A stretch of DNA of 7,682 nucleotides from an uncultured Spirochaetaceae bacterium (GTDB lineage Bacteria > Spirochaetota > Spirochaetia > Treponematales > UBA12059). Position 1 is the first letter of the stretch. Every line of letters begins with the position of its first letter. Below are positions 1-6,460 of the stretch, piece by piece. The position numbers were made by a program, and so were the translations under genes. Under the pieces are notes generated by a model. It was not told the origin of the DNA and made no database searches. It saw only the letters and a list, made by a program, of their open reading frames with translations. The stretch spans positions 1 through 7,682 of the forward strand of contig CALKWG010000153.1 of the NCBI GenBank assembly GCA_938004315.1, in the 5' to 3' direction.

Positions 1-150
1 GCCCGCGGGGGCCTGCGGGTTGTTCCCGTACTTGGCCCAGAGGAGCTCGGGGCTGAAGCCCTTCCACTCCTCCGAATAGAGCCCCGTGAGGTCCCGCAGG
101 ACGGGGTCGTCCGGGCCGGCGGGTTTGACGGCTTCGATGCGTATGTCCAT
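1..150 (-). CDS. N-terminal fragment of a possible GNAT-type N-acyltransferase (3' end outside window)
   Basis: This is an open frame of 50 codons that starts with ATG at 150 and runs off the left edge, so only the N-terminus is visible. It begins MDIRIEAVKPAG. Near the end it carries a WAKYGNNPQAPAG segment (residues 38-50). That resembles the W-x-Y-x-x-NP-x-G stretch seen near the N-terminus of many GNAT-fold acyltransferases encoded in exopolysaccharide clusters, which often modify amino sugars or related substrates. The start is supported by an AGAAAGG ribosome-binding site (162-168) and by a gap of only 4 bases after the preceding stop codon, which suggests it is the next gene of the operon. 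That it is a real coding region is likely. The family assignment is tentative, because the acyl-CoA binding core lies outside the window. Confidence 0.5.
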   Translation of the reverse strand, partial: MDIRIEAVKPAGPDDPVLRDLTGLYSEEWKGFSPELLWAKYGNNPQAPAG

Positions 151-154
151 GGGT

Positions 155-1066
155 TTACGTACCTTTCTGAGCGCGTTTCGCCGCCAGGCGAACGCGGTCT
201 AGCGCCGCGGCCGCGGCCCCTAAGGGCAGGCAGAGCGCGGCCAGCGCGGCGGCCTTGGGGCTTAGCCCGGCCAGCGCCCCCAGGGGGCGGCCCTCGTGCC
301 AGGAGAAGCGGGCGTAGTTAACCCCCTCCCGCCACAACAGGCGCGCGGGAAAGGGGAGCTCCAGGCACTCGCGGTAATACAGCAGGTTGCCCCGCGGGTT
401 TTTAAGGCGCAGCTCCAGGCTGCGGTCGGACAGCCCGCCGGCCAGGTACTCGCAGGTATAGGCCCGCTCGTTGGAGAGGGCGAACTTGAGCCCGTCCCGC
501 GCCATGCGGTTCCAAGCCACGGCCTCCGTAAGGAAGCGCTCGCCCTCGAACTCCGGGAAGGGATAGCGGACCAGGAGCTCGGTCCGAAAGAGCTCCGCCT
601 TGTCGCCCCGCACCCCGTAGCGATAGGCCAAGGCGGCCGTATCGGCGGGGCTGGCCGCAAGGGGCAGCTCCTCGCCGATCACCCGGCCGGCCGGGTCCTG
701 CCTGAGCGCCATGACCCCGGCCATGCCCGGCTTTGCGGCCTCCGCCAGGTAGGGCCGGTAGGAGGCCAGGGAGCGCGGCGGGAGCGTGTCGTCCGAATCG
801 ACGATCAGGGTAAAGGCCCCGCGCGCCAGGGGCGCGGCCCGGTTCAGGGCGCGGTGCTTGCCGCCGTTCTCCCAGCGGTAATAGCGCAGCCGGCCGTTAA
901 AGCGCGGCTCAAGCTCGCGCGCCAGGGCCTCGGTCCCGTCCGACGAGCCGTCGTCGGCCAGGAGCCACTCGAAATCTTGGTCTTCCTGCGCCAAGAGCGA
1001 GGCGGCCAGGGCCGGCAGGGTATGGGCCCGGTTATAGGTCGGCGTAAGCACGGTAAAGGCGGGCAT
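155..1066 (-). CDS. Family 2 (GT-A) glycosyltransferase
   Basis: This 303-residue cytoplasmic or membrane-associated glycosyltransferase would move a sugar from a nucleotide-sugar donor onto the growing lipid-linked repeat unit. The GT2 fold is clear: an opening TVLTPTYNRAHTL strand and loop (5-17), the nucleotide-binding ADDGSSDGT segment (37-45), ENGGKHRALN (66-75), and the metal-binding DSDD motif at 90-93. A later FEGERFLTEAVAWNRMA stretch (173-189) matches the acceptor-side region of GT2 enzymes with an E-x-F-x-x-E pattern. The C-terminus (about 262-290) is alanine/leucine-rich and could be an amphipathic or membrane-contacting helix. The ATG start follows the upstream TGA by one base (TGA-G-ATG) with no clear Shine-Dalgarno, so translation is probably coupled. 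Donor and acceptor cannot be read from the sequence. The GT2 call is firm. Confidence 0.93.
   Translation of the reverse strand: MPAFTVLTPTYNRAHTLPALAASLLAQEDQDFEWLLADDGSSDGTEALARELEPRFNGRLRYYRWENGGKHRALNRAAPLARGAFTLIVDSDDTLPPRSLASYRPYLAEAAKPGMAGVMALRQDPAGRVIGEELPLAASPADTAALAYRYGVRGDKAELFRTELLVRYPFPEFEGERFLTEAVAWNRMARDGLKFALSNERAYTCEYLAGGLSDRSLELRLKNPRGNLLYYRECLELPFPARLLWREGVNYARFSWHEGRPLGALAGLSPKAAALAALCLPLGAAAAALDRVRLAAKRAQKGT
162..168 (-). promoter_or_regulatory. Ribosome-binding site for the partial left-edge gene
   Basis: AGAAAGG on the minus strand lies inside the last codons of the GT2 gene, 11 bases before the ATG at 150. It supports the reality of the truncated left-edge gene. Confidence 0.5.
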
Positions 1067-1067
1067 C

Positions 1068-1955
1068 TCAGCGTCCGGTCAACAGGGCGTAGGCGGCCCG
1101 CGCATAGGCGCGCGCGAGGGCCGGGCGGGGCCGCGCGGCCGCGGCCTCCTTGAGCGCCTCGCGGCGGCGGCCTTCCTGGGCCAGGGCCGCGGCGTAGGCT
1201 AGGCGAAGGTAGGAGGCGGCCAGCCGGGCGCCGTCCGCCCCGCGCGCCGTCAGGCGGCCCGAGGCCAGCTCCGCCTCGAGGCTATCCAGGGCGCGGGGGC
1301 GCACGGCCCGGACGCGCTTACTCAGGCTCTCCTGGTCCCCCAGCTCGTAGCGCGCCAGCGCCGCGGGGACGTAGGCGACCGGCCCCTGGAACGATAGCCG
1401 CATCCAGGTATCCGTATCCTCCCCGTTCTGCACGCCCGGGGGGAAGCCGCCGGCCGCCAGGAGCGCGGCCTTGCGGCAGACGGTATTGGAGCTCCAGAGC
1501 CCCAGGCCCCGGTGCGTCGCGAACCAGCGCGGGTAGTCTACTATCAGGCGCTCGCCGCCGCGACGCGGTAGGCTCCCTTGGGGGTAACCCTCCTCCGCGA
1601 TGTTAGAAAAAGCGGCCACGGCGCTCGGGTAACGCGCCAAGGCGCCCAAGGCCGCCGCCAAGAAGCCGGGCTCCCAGGCGTCGTCCGCGTCTAAGAAGGC
1701 CACCAGGGGGGCGCGGGCGGCGGCCACGCCGCGGTTGCGGGCGACGCTGACCCCGCCGTTGGGGTAGGGCAGCACGCGGCAGCGCCCGTCGCCGGCCGCC
1801 TTGGCCGCGGCGGGTCCCGCGTCGGCGCTGCCGTCGTCTATGACCAAGAGCTCCAAGCGGCCTTCGGTCTGGGCCATCACGGACGCTACGGCGCGGCCGA
1901 CGTAGCGCTCCTTGTTATACAGGGGCATGACGACGCTGACGACGGGTTCTTGCAC
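1068..1955 (-). CDS. Family 2 (GT-A) glycosyltransferase
   Basis: This 295-residue GT2 enzyme is predicted to add one sugar to the undecaprenyl-linked oligosaccharide at the cytoplasmic face. It shows the full GT2 signature: VSVVMPLYNKERYVGRA (6-22), VIDDGS (38-43), GGVSVARNRG (67-76), the metal-binding DADDAW (89-94), and an ED pair at 179-180 followed by TWMRL, which fits the catalytic-base region. The C-terminal third (about 225-295) is helical and very rich in alanine and arginine. The start codon is GTG at 1955, not ATG; it directly precedes the conserved first beta strand. AGGATAGG (1961-1968), overlapping the previous gene's TAG, serves as ribosome-binding site, 5-9 bases upstream. The gene differs clearly from the other GT2 in this operon, so the two probably catalyse different linkages. 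Substrate specificity is unknown. Confidence 0.94.
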   Translation of the reverse strand: MQEPVVSVVMPLYNKERYVGRAVASVMAQTEGRLELLVIDDGSADAGPAAAKAAGDGRCRVLPYPNGGVSVARNRGVAAARAPLVAFLDADDAWEPGFLAAALGALARYPSAVAAFSNIAEEGYPQGSLPRRGGERLIVDYPRWFATHRGLGLWSSNTVCRKAALLAAGGFPPGVQNGEDTDTWMRLSFQGPVAYVPAALARYELGDQESLSKRVRAVRPRALDSLEAELASGRLTARGADGARLAASYLRLAYAAALAQEGRRREALKEAAAARPRPALARAYARAAYALLTGR

Positions 1956-1960
1956 GGCGG

Positions 1961-1968
1961 CCTATCCT
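1961..1968 (-). promoter_or_regulatory. Ribosome-binding site for the upstream GT2 gene (GTG start)
   Basis: AGGATAGG on the minus strand overlaps the TAG stop of the EpsG-like gene. The AGGA part is 9 bases from the GTG at 1955, which supports GTG as the start even though no ATG is present there. Confidence 0.6.
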
Positions 1969-2981
1969 ATGATCCAACGGTAAGGCAGGAAGCCGCCCAA
2001 GCCGTCGGCGTTGGTCAGGAGCCAGCGGGCCGTCTTGGCCGCGTAATAGAGGAACAGGCCGACGCTCACGACCGCGCCCTCGTAGCGCCTCTTCCAGGCC
2101 TCCTTGAGGATCAAGGGCAGGAAGAGCGCGACGGCTATCTCGAAGTACCAGCCGAAGCGTATGAAGATGGCGTCCTGCAGGGCCAGGACGGCGAAGCAGA
2201 CGTACAGGAGGTAGGCGTTGCGCTTTAAGGCGTCCTTGAGCGGCGCGTAGCGGTTGATCAGGACGAACCACGCGGCGATCTCGGCGATATTGAGGAGGTT
2301 GAGGCGCTCGCCGCCGCCCGGGCCTAAATAATAGAGCAGACGGTTCATCAGCGGCGACTTCGTCGATATGCCGGCGATGACCGTAAGGGTCGTTTCAAGG
2401 CTTATGAGCGCCGCGAAGGCGCCGCCCAAGAGCAGCCAGCGCAGGGCGGGCTTGAGCTCGCCCATGAAGAGCGGCAGGGCCAGGAGGACCAGGGCCGAGT
2501 AATGGAAGCCGGCGGCCGCCGCCGCGAAGGCCGCGAAGGCCGGGTAGCGCCGCTCCTCGATCGCGTCGTAGGCCAAGAACGCCAGGCCCATGGCTATGCC
2601 CTGGCGCAGGATGACGAAGGAGCCGTAGAGGAACCACTCCATGCCGTAGATCAGGAGGGCCAGGGGGTCGTCGCCGGCCCTCTTATCGATGACGTAGACC
2701 GAGGGTAGGGCGATGAGCAGGGCGACCAGGGAGAAAAAGCCGTGAGCGCCCGTGCCGGCCGCCAGGCTTAGGCGTCCCAACGCCCTAAAGAGCGGCTCGT
2801 AGAGGCTCGGCGCGGCGTAGAAGGCCTCGTACGCGAAGTAGTCGTTCCCCCCTATGCCTAGGCGCAGGCCGGCGAACAGGGCCCAGGCTAGCGACAACGC
2901 CGCCACGAAGCCGTAGCGGCTCAGGCGGCGCAGGGGCCAGAGGATCAGGGGCGCGGCGAAGCCAAGGACGTAGGCGCTCAC
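1962..2981 (-). CDS. EpsG family polysaccharide polymerase-like membrane protein (Wzy-like)
   Basis: This 339-residue polytopic inner-membrane protein has many hydrophobic segments, roughly eight to ten. It matches the EpsG family, whose members are thought to act as Wzy-type polymerases that join repeat units on the periplasmic side. Family-like landmarks are GGNDYFAYEAFY (44-55), the FVILRQGIAMGL segment with the Arg-Gln pair at 126-127, a charged loop AIEERRYP (140-147), the FHYSALV motif (159-165), and the terminal LPYRWIIG. Its position among glycosyltransferases and downstream of a WbaP-like initiator supports the polymerase role, because no other Wzy candidate is visible. The start is GTG at 2981, and it overlaps the upstream stop as GTGA, a classic coupling arrangement. 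A G-run (2991-2996) lies 9 bases upstream in place of a canonical Shine-Dalgarno. The EpsG family call is well supported; polymerase activity is inferred. Confidence 0.87.
   Translation of the reverse strand: MSAYVLGFAAPLILWPLRRLSRYGFVAALSLAWALFAGLRLGIGGNDYFAYEAFYAAPSLYEPLFRALGRLSLAAGTGAHGFFSLVALLIALPSVYVIDKRAGDDPLALLIYGMEWFLYGSFVILRQGIAMGLAFLAYDAIEERRYPAFAAFAAAAAGFHYSALVLLALPLFMGELKPALRWLLLGGAFAALISLETTLTVIAGISTKSPLMNRLLYYLGPGGGERLNLLNIAEIAAWFVLINRYAPLKDALKRNAYLLYVCFAVLALQDAIFIRFGWYFEIAVALFLPLILKEAWKRRYEGAVVSVGLFLYYAAKTARWLLTNADGLGGFLPYRWIIG
2978..2981 (-). other. GTGA start/stop overlap (barrel gene / EpsG-like gene)
   Basis: The GTG start of the EpsG-like gene overlaps the TGA stop of the barrel gene as GTGA. 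The only Shine-Dalgarno-like sequence upstream is a run of six G (2991-2996), so re-initiation by terminating ribosomes is the likely mode of expression. Confidence 0.8.
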
Positions 2982-4567
2982 GGGCGGCCGCCCCCCAGGG
3001 GCTCAAGCCGATAGACCAGGCCCAGGCTTACGGAGACCAGGAGCCGGTTCAGCCCCGGTACCGGCGACCAGATCCAGACGTTGCGGTCCACCGCGCTGAA
3101 TTGCGGGTCCACGCCTACCGGCGCTCGTAGGCGACGCTCGTTCCAGACGTAGCCCAGGTTGACCGAGCCGCGCAAGCTCAAGGGGCCGTATGACTTGGAA
3201 GCGCTCAGCTTGCCTAGTATGCGGGACTCTATATACTCCTCGTCCAGGAGCCTCGTGCCGGCCGGATGGCCCACCCCGTCGTGCCAGGGGTTGGCCGGGG
3301 AGGAGGAGCCGGCCAGGCGCAGCTCGAGATTGGCCAGGAGCTGCATGCCGGCCAGGCGGTCTGACCACTCGGCCATCAGGGCTACGGTATTCTCGCCGTG
3401 CATGAAGCCCACCATATTGTCCTCTATGGCGATGGACTTGGCTTCGCCGCTGGTCTCAAGCCAATACCGGGTCTCCGGGTAATAGGTATAGCCGTAGGAC
3501 GATTGCCATTGCTTGCCCGTATGGTCGCCCGAGCCGTCCGTCATGGTTATGGGGGAGAAGCTGTACATGGGCGACAGGGCGGCGTGCAGGCCCACGACGC
3601 CCAGGCGCGTGGGTACGCGCCCGCCCGCGGCCAGGCCCGCCTTGTAGGGGTAGTCGAAGGTCTGCGGGAAGAGGAAGGCGATGCTGAAGTCGTCTAAGAG
3701 CCCCTGCGCGTAAAGGTAAGCCCCCTCGTGGTTACGCCAATCCACGAACAGGCCTAGGAAGTTGTTCTCGTCGTCGCCCGTGGTCCAGGGCCGGCCGCCG
3801 GTGCCCTTTACGTACTGGATGAAGTACTGGGGTATGGGGTTTAGGAAGTACTCGAAGTCGAAGCTGCGGCCCGAGCCCGGCGGGCCGGAGTACACGGCCG
3901 CGTCCTGGTAGCCCACGCGCAAGTTGCCTATTTTCAGCGCGTAGGTCTTGATATTCGCGCCGCGGTCGGGGAAGCCGGCGTAGCTGGCGCTGGCCGGCAG
4001 GGCGTTTCCGGCTCCGTCCAGCATTTCTATATGCCAGCTCCTTAAGCGCGGGTCGGCCTCGCCGCTTTGGAAGGCCGAGCGGGCGTTGAGCTCCACCCAA
4101 CGGCTCTGATAGAGGAAGTTCGCGTTCTCGAAGCGCAGCTCCATGATGTTGGCGCTGTGCCCCAGGGAATTTACGAAGAGCGAATAGGGGCTCTCGAGCT
4201 CGTCGTAGTGCCTGAAGCGGCCGGCGCGGAAGCTTAGGCCGTCGCGCCGCATGGTCGCGCCCCCCTCGACCATGAGGATGTAGTTGCCGAAGAACTTGCC
4301 CCCCGGGACGCCGGCCAGCTCCGCGTCGTACTTGCCGTCGTTCCGCATGACGCCCAGGGCGCTTAAGGAGAAGGGTTCGGCGTCGAAGCGGAAGGCCAGG
4401 GACTCCTCCGTGGCGCCCACGCCGTTGTAGATCCCCGCCAGGCCCAGCTCGAAGAAGAGCTCCCGGGTGGCCGGGGCCGTCGCGGGGGCTTGGTCGGCCC
4501 CCTGGCCGTAGGCGGCGCTTAGGGCGAGGGAGGCGGCCAGGGCCGCGATGGTGGCTCGTTTAATCAT
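2978..4567 (-). CDS. Outer-membrane beta-barrel protein resembling capsule assembly protein Wzi
   Basis: This 529-residue exported protein has a clear Sec signal peptide: MIKR, a hydrophobic core, and likely cleavage after SAAYG or nearby (about residue 21). The mature part is rich in alternating polar/aromatic strands, for example FFELGLAGIYNG (38-49), LSFRAGRFRHYDEL (111-124) and LKIGNLRVGYQDAAVYSG (211-228). The last strand, LLVSVSLGLVYRL (509-521), is typical of a beta barrel. Segments such as SLGHSANIMELRFENANFLY (134-153), FLNPIPQYFIQY (241-252), DDENNFLGLFVDWR (265-278) and LYAQGLLDDF (285-294) recall the Wzi/capsule-assembly family, in which Wzi is an outer-membrane barrel that helps hold or export capsule. 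That match is from memory of the family pattern, not from an alignment. Wzi of E. coli is a little shorter. The ATG start overlaps the upstream TGA as ATGA, with a GGAG ribosome-binding site 9 bases upstream. A generic porin-like protein is the alternative. Confidence 0.75.
   Translation of the reverse strand: MIKRATIAALAASLALSAAYGQGADQAPATAPATRELFFELGLAGIYNGVGATEESLAFRFDAEPFSLSALGVMRNDGKYDAELAGVPGGKFFGNYILMVEGGATMRRDGLSFRAGRFRHYDELESPYSLFVNSLGHSANIMELRFENANFLYQSRWVELNARSAFQSGEADPRLRSWHIEMLDGAGNALPASASYAGFPDRGANIKTYALKIGNLRVGYQDAAVYSGPPGSGRSFDFEYFLNPIPQYFIQYVKGTGGRPWTTGDDENNFLGLFVDWRNHEGAYLYAQGLLDDFSIAFLFPQTFDYPYKAGLAAGGRVPTRLGVVGLHAALSPMYSFSPITMTDGSGDHTGKQWQSSYGYTYYPETRYWLETSGEAKSIAIEDNMVGFMHGENTVALMAEWSDRLAGMQLLANLELRLAGSSSPANPWHDGVGHPAGTRLLDEEYIESRILGKLSASKSYGPLSLRGSVNLGYVWNERRLRAPVGVDPQFSAVDRNVWIWSPVPGLNRLLVSVSLGLVYRLEPLGGGRP
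4564..4567 (-). other. ATGA start/stop overlap (GT4 gene / barrel gene)
   Basis: The TGA of the GT4 gene and the ATG of the barrel gene share bases as ATGA. This is the usual signature of translational coupling and supports co-expression of the exported barrel with the glycosyltransferases. Confidence 0.85.
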
Positions 4568-5634
4568 GGTTCCATGCTCCGGTAGAGTCGTTCGTAGGCG
4601 TCCACCATGGCGCCTACCGAGTAGCGTTCGCGCCAGCGCTCCCGGGCCAGCCGCCCGGCCTTAAGGCGCTCTTCGGGTTCGTCGATATAGCGGGCTATGG
4701 CCGCGGCGAAGGCCTCCGGCTCGTTGGGCAGGGCGGCCCCGCAGCCGCCCTCCAGGGCCTCGGGCACGCCGCCCACCGCGGAGGCGACCGCGGGCAGACC
4801 CGCCGCCATGGCCTCGAGGAGGGCCATGGGTAGGCCCTCGTGGTCGCTGGGTAGGACGGCCAGGTCGGCCAGGCGCCAGAGCGCGGCCGCGCCGCGGGCC
4901 GGGCCCAGCCAGCAGGCGGACCCGCCGCCGCGGCTCCCCGCGTCGCCCACCCAGGCCAGGGTGGCCTTGCCCTTAAGGAGGGCCGCGGCCGCCTCGAACA
5001 GGTCCGGGCGCTTGGGCGCGGCCTCCCGCGCCACGCAGAGCGCCAGGGGCAGGCCCCGCTCCTTGAGCGCGCGCAGGCGGTCGGCGACGGGCCCCTCCGC
5101 CCGCTTAGGCGGCTCGGGGACGCCGTTGGGCACGGTCGGGCCGGCGGGGTAGCCGGCGGCCGCCATGGCCGCCGCGTCGGCGCCGCTCACGGCCACGGTC
5201 AGGCCCCCGCGGCGCGACAGCCAGCGGTCTACGCCTAGGAACTTCCTATTGCTCACGGCCAGCTGGCCGAAGCCGTGCATGGTGTAGACGACCCGCGGCC
5301 CCCGCCCCCGCCCGAAGCCCGGCAGGGCCAGGCGCCCCAGGGCCGCGGCCTTGGAGGTATGCAGGTGCGCGACCTGGGGGCCTAGCTCCCGGTACAGGCG
5401 GCGCAGGGCCGCGAGGGCGCGGAGCTCCGCGGCCGGTCTAAGCTCGCGCACGAGGCCGCCTATCTCGACGCGGCGCACGCGCTCGTCCATACCCTCGAAG
5501 GCCTCTCCCGAGCCCTCGGGGCCGTAGGCCAGGACGAGCTCGTGGCCGCGGGCTGCCAGGCCCTCCGCCAGGTGGCGGGCCACGGTCTGGGCGCCGCCGG
5601 CCTCCGAGCGGGTGATGAGCTGCAGTACGCGCAC
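4564..5634 (-). CDS. Family 4 (GT-B) glycosyltransferase
   Basis: This 356-residue retaining glycosyltransferase of the GT4 type is expected to work at the cytoplasmic membrane on the lipid-linked repeat unit. The N-terminal acceptor domain opens with VLQLITRSEAGGAQTVARHL (3-22) with the glycine-rich GGAQ loop. It continues with HLHTSKAAALGRLA (90-103), YTMHGFG (117-123) and VAVSGADAAAM (147-157). The C-terminal donor domain has Arg203 and Lys208 in VAREAAPKRPDLF, which fit the donor-phosphate contacts of the family, then the E-x7-E motif (Glu266 and Glu274 in EGLPMALLEAMA) and the AVGGVPEAL segment (286-294). The stretch between WVGDAG and CWLGP (about 228-244) looks shorter than usual. The start is GTG at 5634, four bases after the previous TAG, with no recognisable Shine-Dalgarno, so coupling is likely. 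Family certain; sugar specificity unknown. Confidence 0.94.
   Translation of the reverse strand: MRVLQLITRSEAGGAQTVARHLAEGLAARGHELVLAYGPEGSGEAFEGMDERVRRVEIGGLVRELRPAAELRALAALRRLYRELGPQVAHLHTSKAAALGRLALPGFGRGRGPRVVYTMHGFGQLAVSNRKFLGVDRWLSRRGGLTVAVSGADAAAMAAAGYPAGPTVPNGVPEPPKRAEGPVADRLRALKERGLPLALCVAREAAPKRPDLFEAAAALLKGKATLAWVGDAGSRGGGSACWLGPARGAAALWRLADLAVLPSDHEGLPMALLEAMAAGLPAVASAVGGVPEALEGGCGAALPNEPEAFAAAIARYIDEPEERLKAGRLARERWRERYSVGAMVDAYERLYRSMEP
4577..4580 (-). promoter_or_regulatory. Ribosome-binding site for the Wzi-like barrel gene
   Basis: GGAG on the minus strand lies 9 bases before the ATG at 4567, inside the last codons of the GT4 gene. A nearer ATG (4575-4573) belongs to the GT4 reading frame (Met354) and is out of frame for the barrel gene, so the ATG at 4567 is the better start. 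Confidence 0.6.
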
Positions 5635-5638
5635 GGCG

Positions 5639-6460
5639 CTAGCGGGCCGCTTTGAGCCGGCCGACGGCCCAGAGCCGGACCGAGTCCAGGCGCTTCAAGA
5701 CCGCGGAGTACATATCCACCACGCTAGAGGCCAGGTTCGCGGGCGCCGCGGCGCAGAGCCCGTACACCAGGAGCCCTTCATCTACGGGGGCCAAGTAGAA
5801 CTCCATGACCAGGTCGCCGGCGCCGAAGGCGCGGACCACGGCTATGCCCATGGCCCGGGCGTTGGTCAGGCCCAGGCGGGCGCCGCGCGCGTCGGCCTGG
5901 AGCGTGGCCGCGTACCAAGAGGAGCCGAAGTTGGCGTCCTTCAGGTGCACCGTAAAGCCGTCGGCCGCCGGCAGGGCGCGGTAGCCGGGGTCGGGCAGGG
6001 CCTTCCTGGAGCCCGGCCCCTCCGCCTTGAAGACCTCGTCGAAGAGCACGGTCTCGCGGTTGCGGTTATGGGAGAAGTAGGTGATGCCCGACATGGTGGA
6101 CACCGCGCCCAGGGCGTTCAGGGCCTTGAGCCCGTCGTAGGCGGGCAGCTCGGCGGCGGGTATCAGGTAGGCGCTCTCTATGAGCACCGGCCAGGCCTGG
6201 CGGCCGGCTATGGCGGCGCGGATCGCCGCGCCGGGGGCGCCGGCGGGCAGCCAGCGCAGGTCGGCCGGCCCGGCGGCCTCCCGCGCGTCTATGGCCCCGC
6301 CGCGGATGCGGGCCAGCGCCTCGGCCGGCAAGCCCGGCATGATCGCGGCTACGGCCGGCCGCCCCTGGGCGGCGGCGTTCGGCGCGGCGCAGAGGAGGAG
6401 GGCGCAGGCCGCCGCCGTCACCGCGGCGGCTAGCCGCGGCCTAGTACGCGCCTTTGCCAT
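5639..6460 (-). CDS. Secreted/periplasmic protein resembling spirochaetal DUF6675 family, function unknown
   Basis: This 273-residue protein begins with a strong Sec signal peptide: a basic n-region KARTRPR, an alanine/leucine-rich core, and likely cleavage after NAAA (about residue 31). Cys19 and Cys24 are present, but neither sits in a normal lipobox (AAAC and LLLC), so a lipoprotein is less likely, though spirochaetal lipoboxes are loose. The mature part has a segment LNALGAVSTMSGITYFSHNR (114-133), then GFTVHLKDANFGSSWYAA (168-185) and a hydrophobic VMEFYLAPVDEGLLVYGL (218-235). From memory these match DUF6675, known mostly from treponemes and relatives and of no assigned function. No catalytic motif is recognisable. 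The ATG start lies inside the end of the WbaP gene (20 bp overlap), with AGGGG (6470-6474) spaced 9 bases away. Its place directly after the initiating transferase suggests a role in the envelope stage of polysaccharide assembly, which is inference only. Confidence 0.8.
   Translation of the reverse strand: MAKARTRPRLAAAVTAAACALLLCAAPNAAAQGRPAVAAIMPGLPAEALARIRGGAIDAREAAGPADLRWLPAGAPGAAIRAAIAGRQAWPVLIESAYLIPAAELPAYDGLKALNALGAVSTMSGITYFSHNRNRETVLFDEVFKAEGPGSRKALPDPGYRALPAADGFTVHLKDANFGSSWYAATLQADARGARLGLTNARAMGIAVVRAFGAGDLVMEFYLAPVDEGLLVYGLCAAAPANLASSVVDMYSAVLKRLDSVRLWAVGRLKAAR
6441..6460 (-). other. 20 bp coding overlap between wbaP and the DUF6675-like gene
   Basis: The ATG of the downstream gene (6458-6460) sits 20 bases before the end of the WbaP stop codon TAG (6441-6443) in a different frame. 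Both frames are well supported: the WbaP frame ends in the conserved GKGAY, and the downstream frame starts with a proper signal peptide and has an AGGGG ribosome-binding site inside wbaP. This suggests the two are made from one message with coupled translation. Confidence 0.85.

Noticed and set aside
296..1153. Plus-strand open frame of 285 codons opposite the GT2 gene
   Set aside because: It is antisense to a gene with complete GT2 motifs. Its product is low-complexity Gly/Arg/Pro/Val-rich with no recognisable domain, as expected of a shadow frame in very G+C-rich DNA.
155..1955. Two adjacent GT2 genes as a recent tandem duplication
   Set aside because: They share only the general GT2 motifs; the DXD contexts (DSDD versus DADDAW), the middle regions and the C-termini differ, so they are not recent copies.
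1956..1961. Search for promoters or terminators in the gaps between genes
   Set aside because: The largest gap is 6 bases (here), and no hairpin followed by a T-run or promoter-like pair was seen at any junction.
6387..6406. Lipoprotein signal (Cys19 or Cys24) in the DUF6675-like protein
   Set aside because: The residues before both cysteines (AAA and LLL) do not form a normal lipobox, and a good type I cleavage site (NAAA-QG) follows.
5612..6433. Plus-strand open frame of 273 codons opposite the DUF6675-like gene
   Set aside because: It has the same length as the minus-strand gene by coincidence, but a Gly/Arg/Val/His-rich composition, no motifs and no operon context. The minus-strand frame has a signal peptide and a ribosome-binding site.
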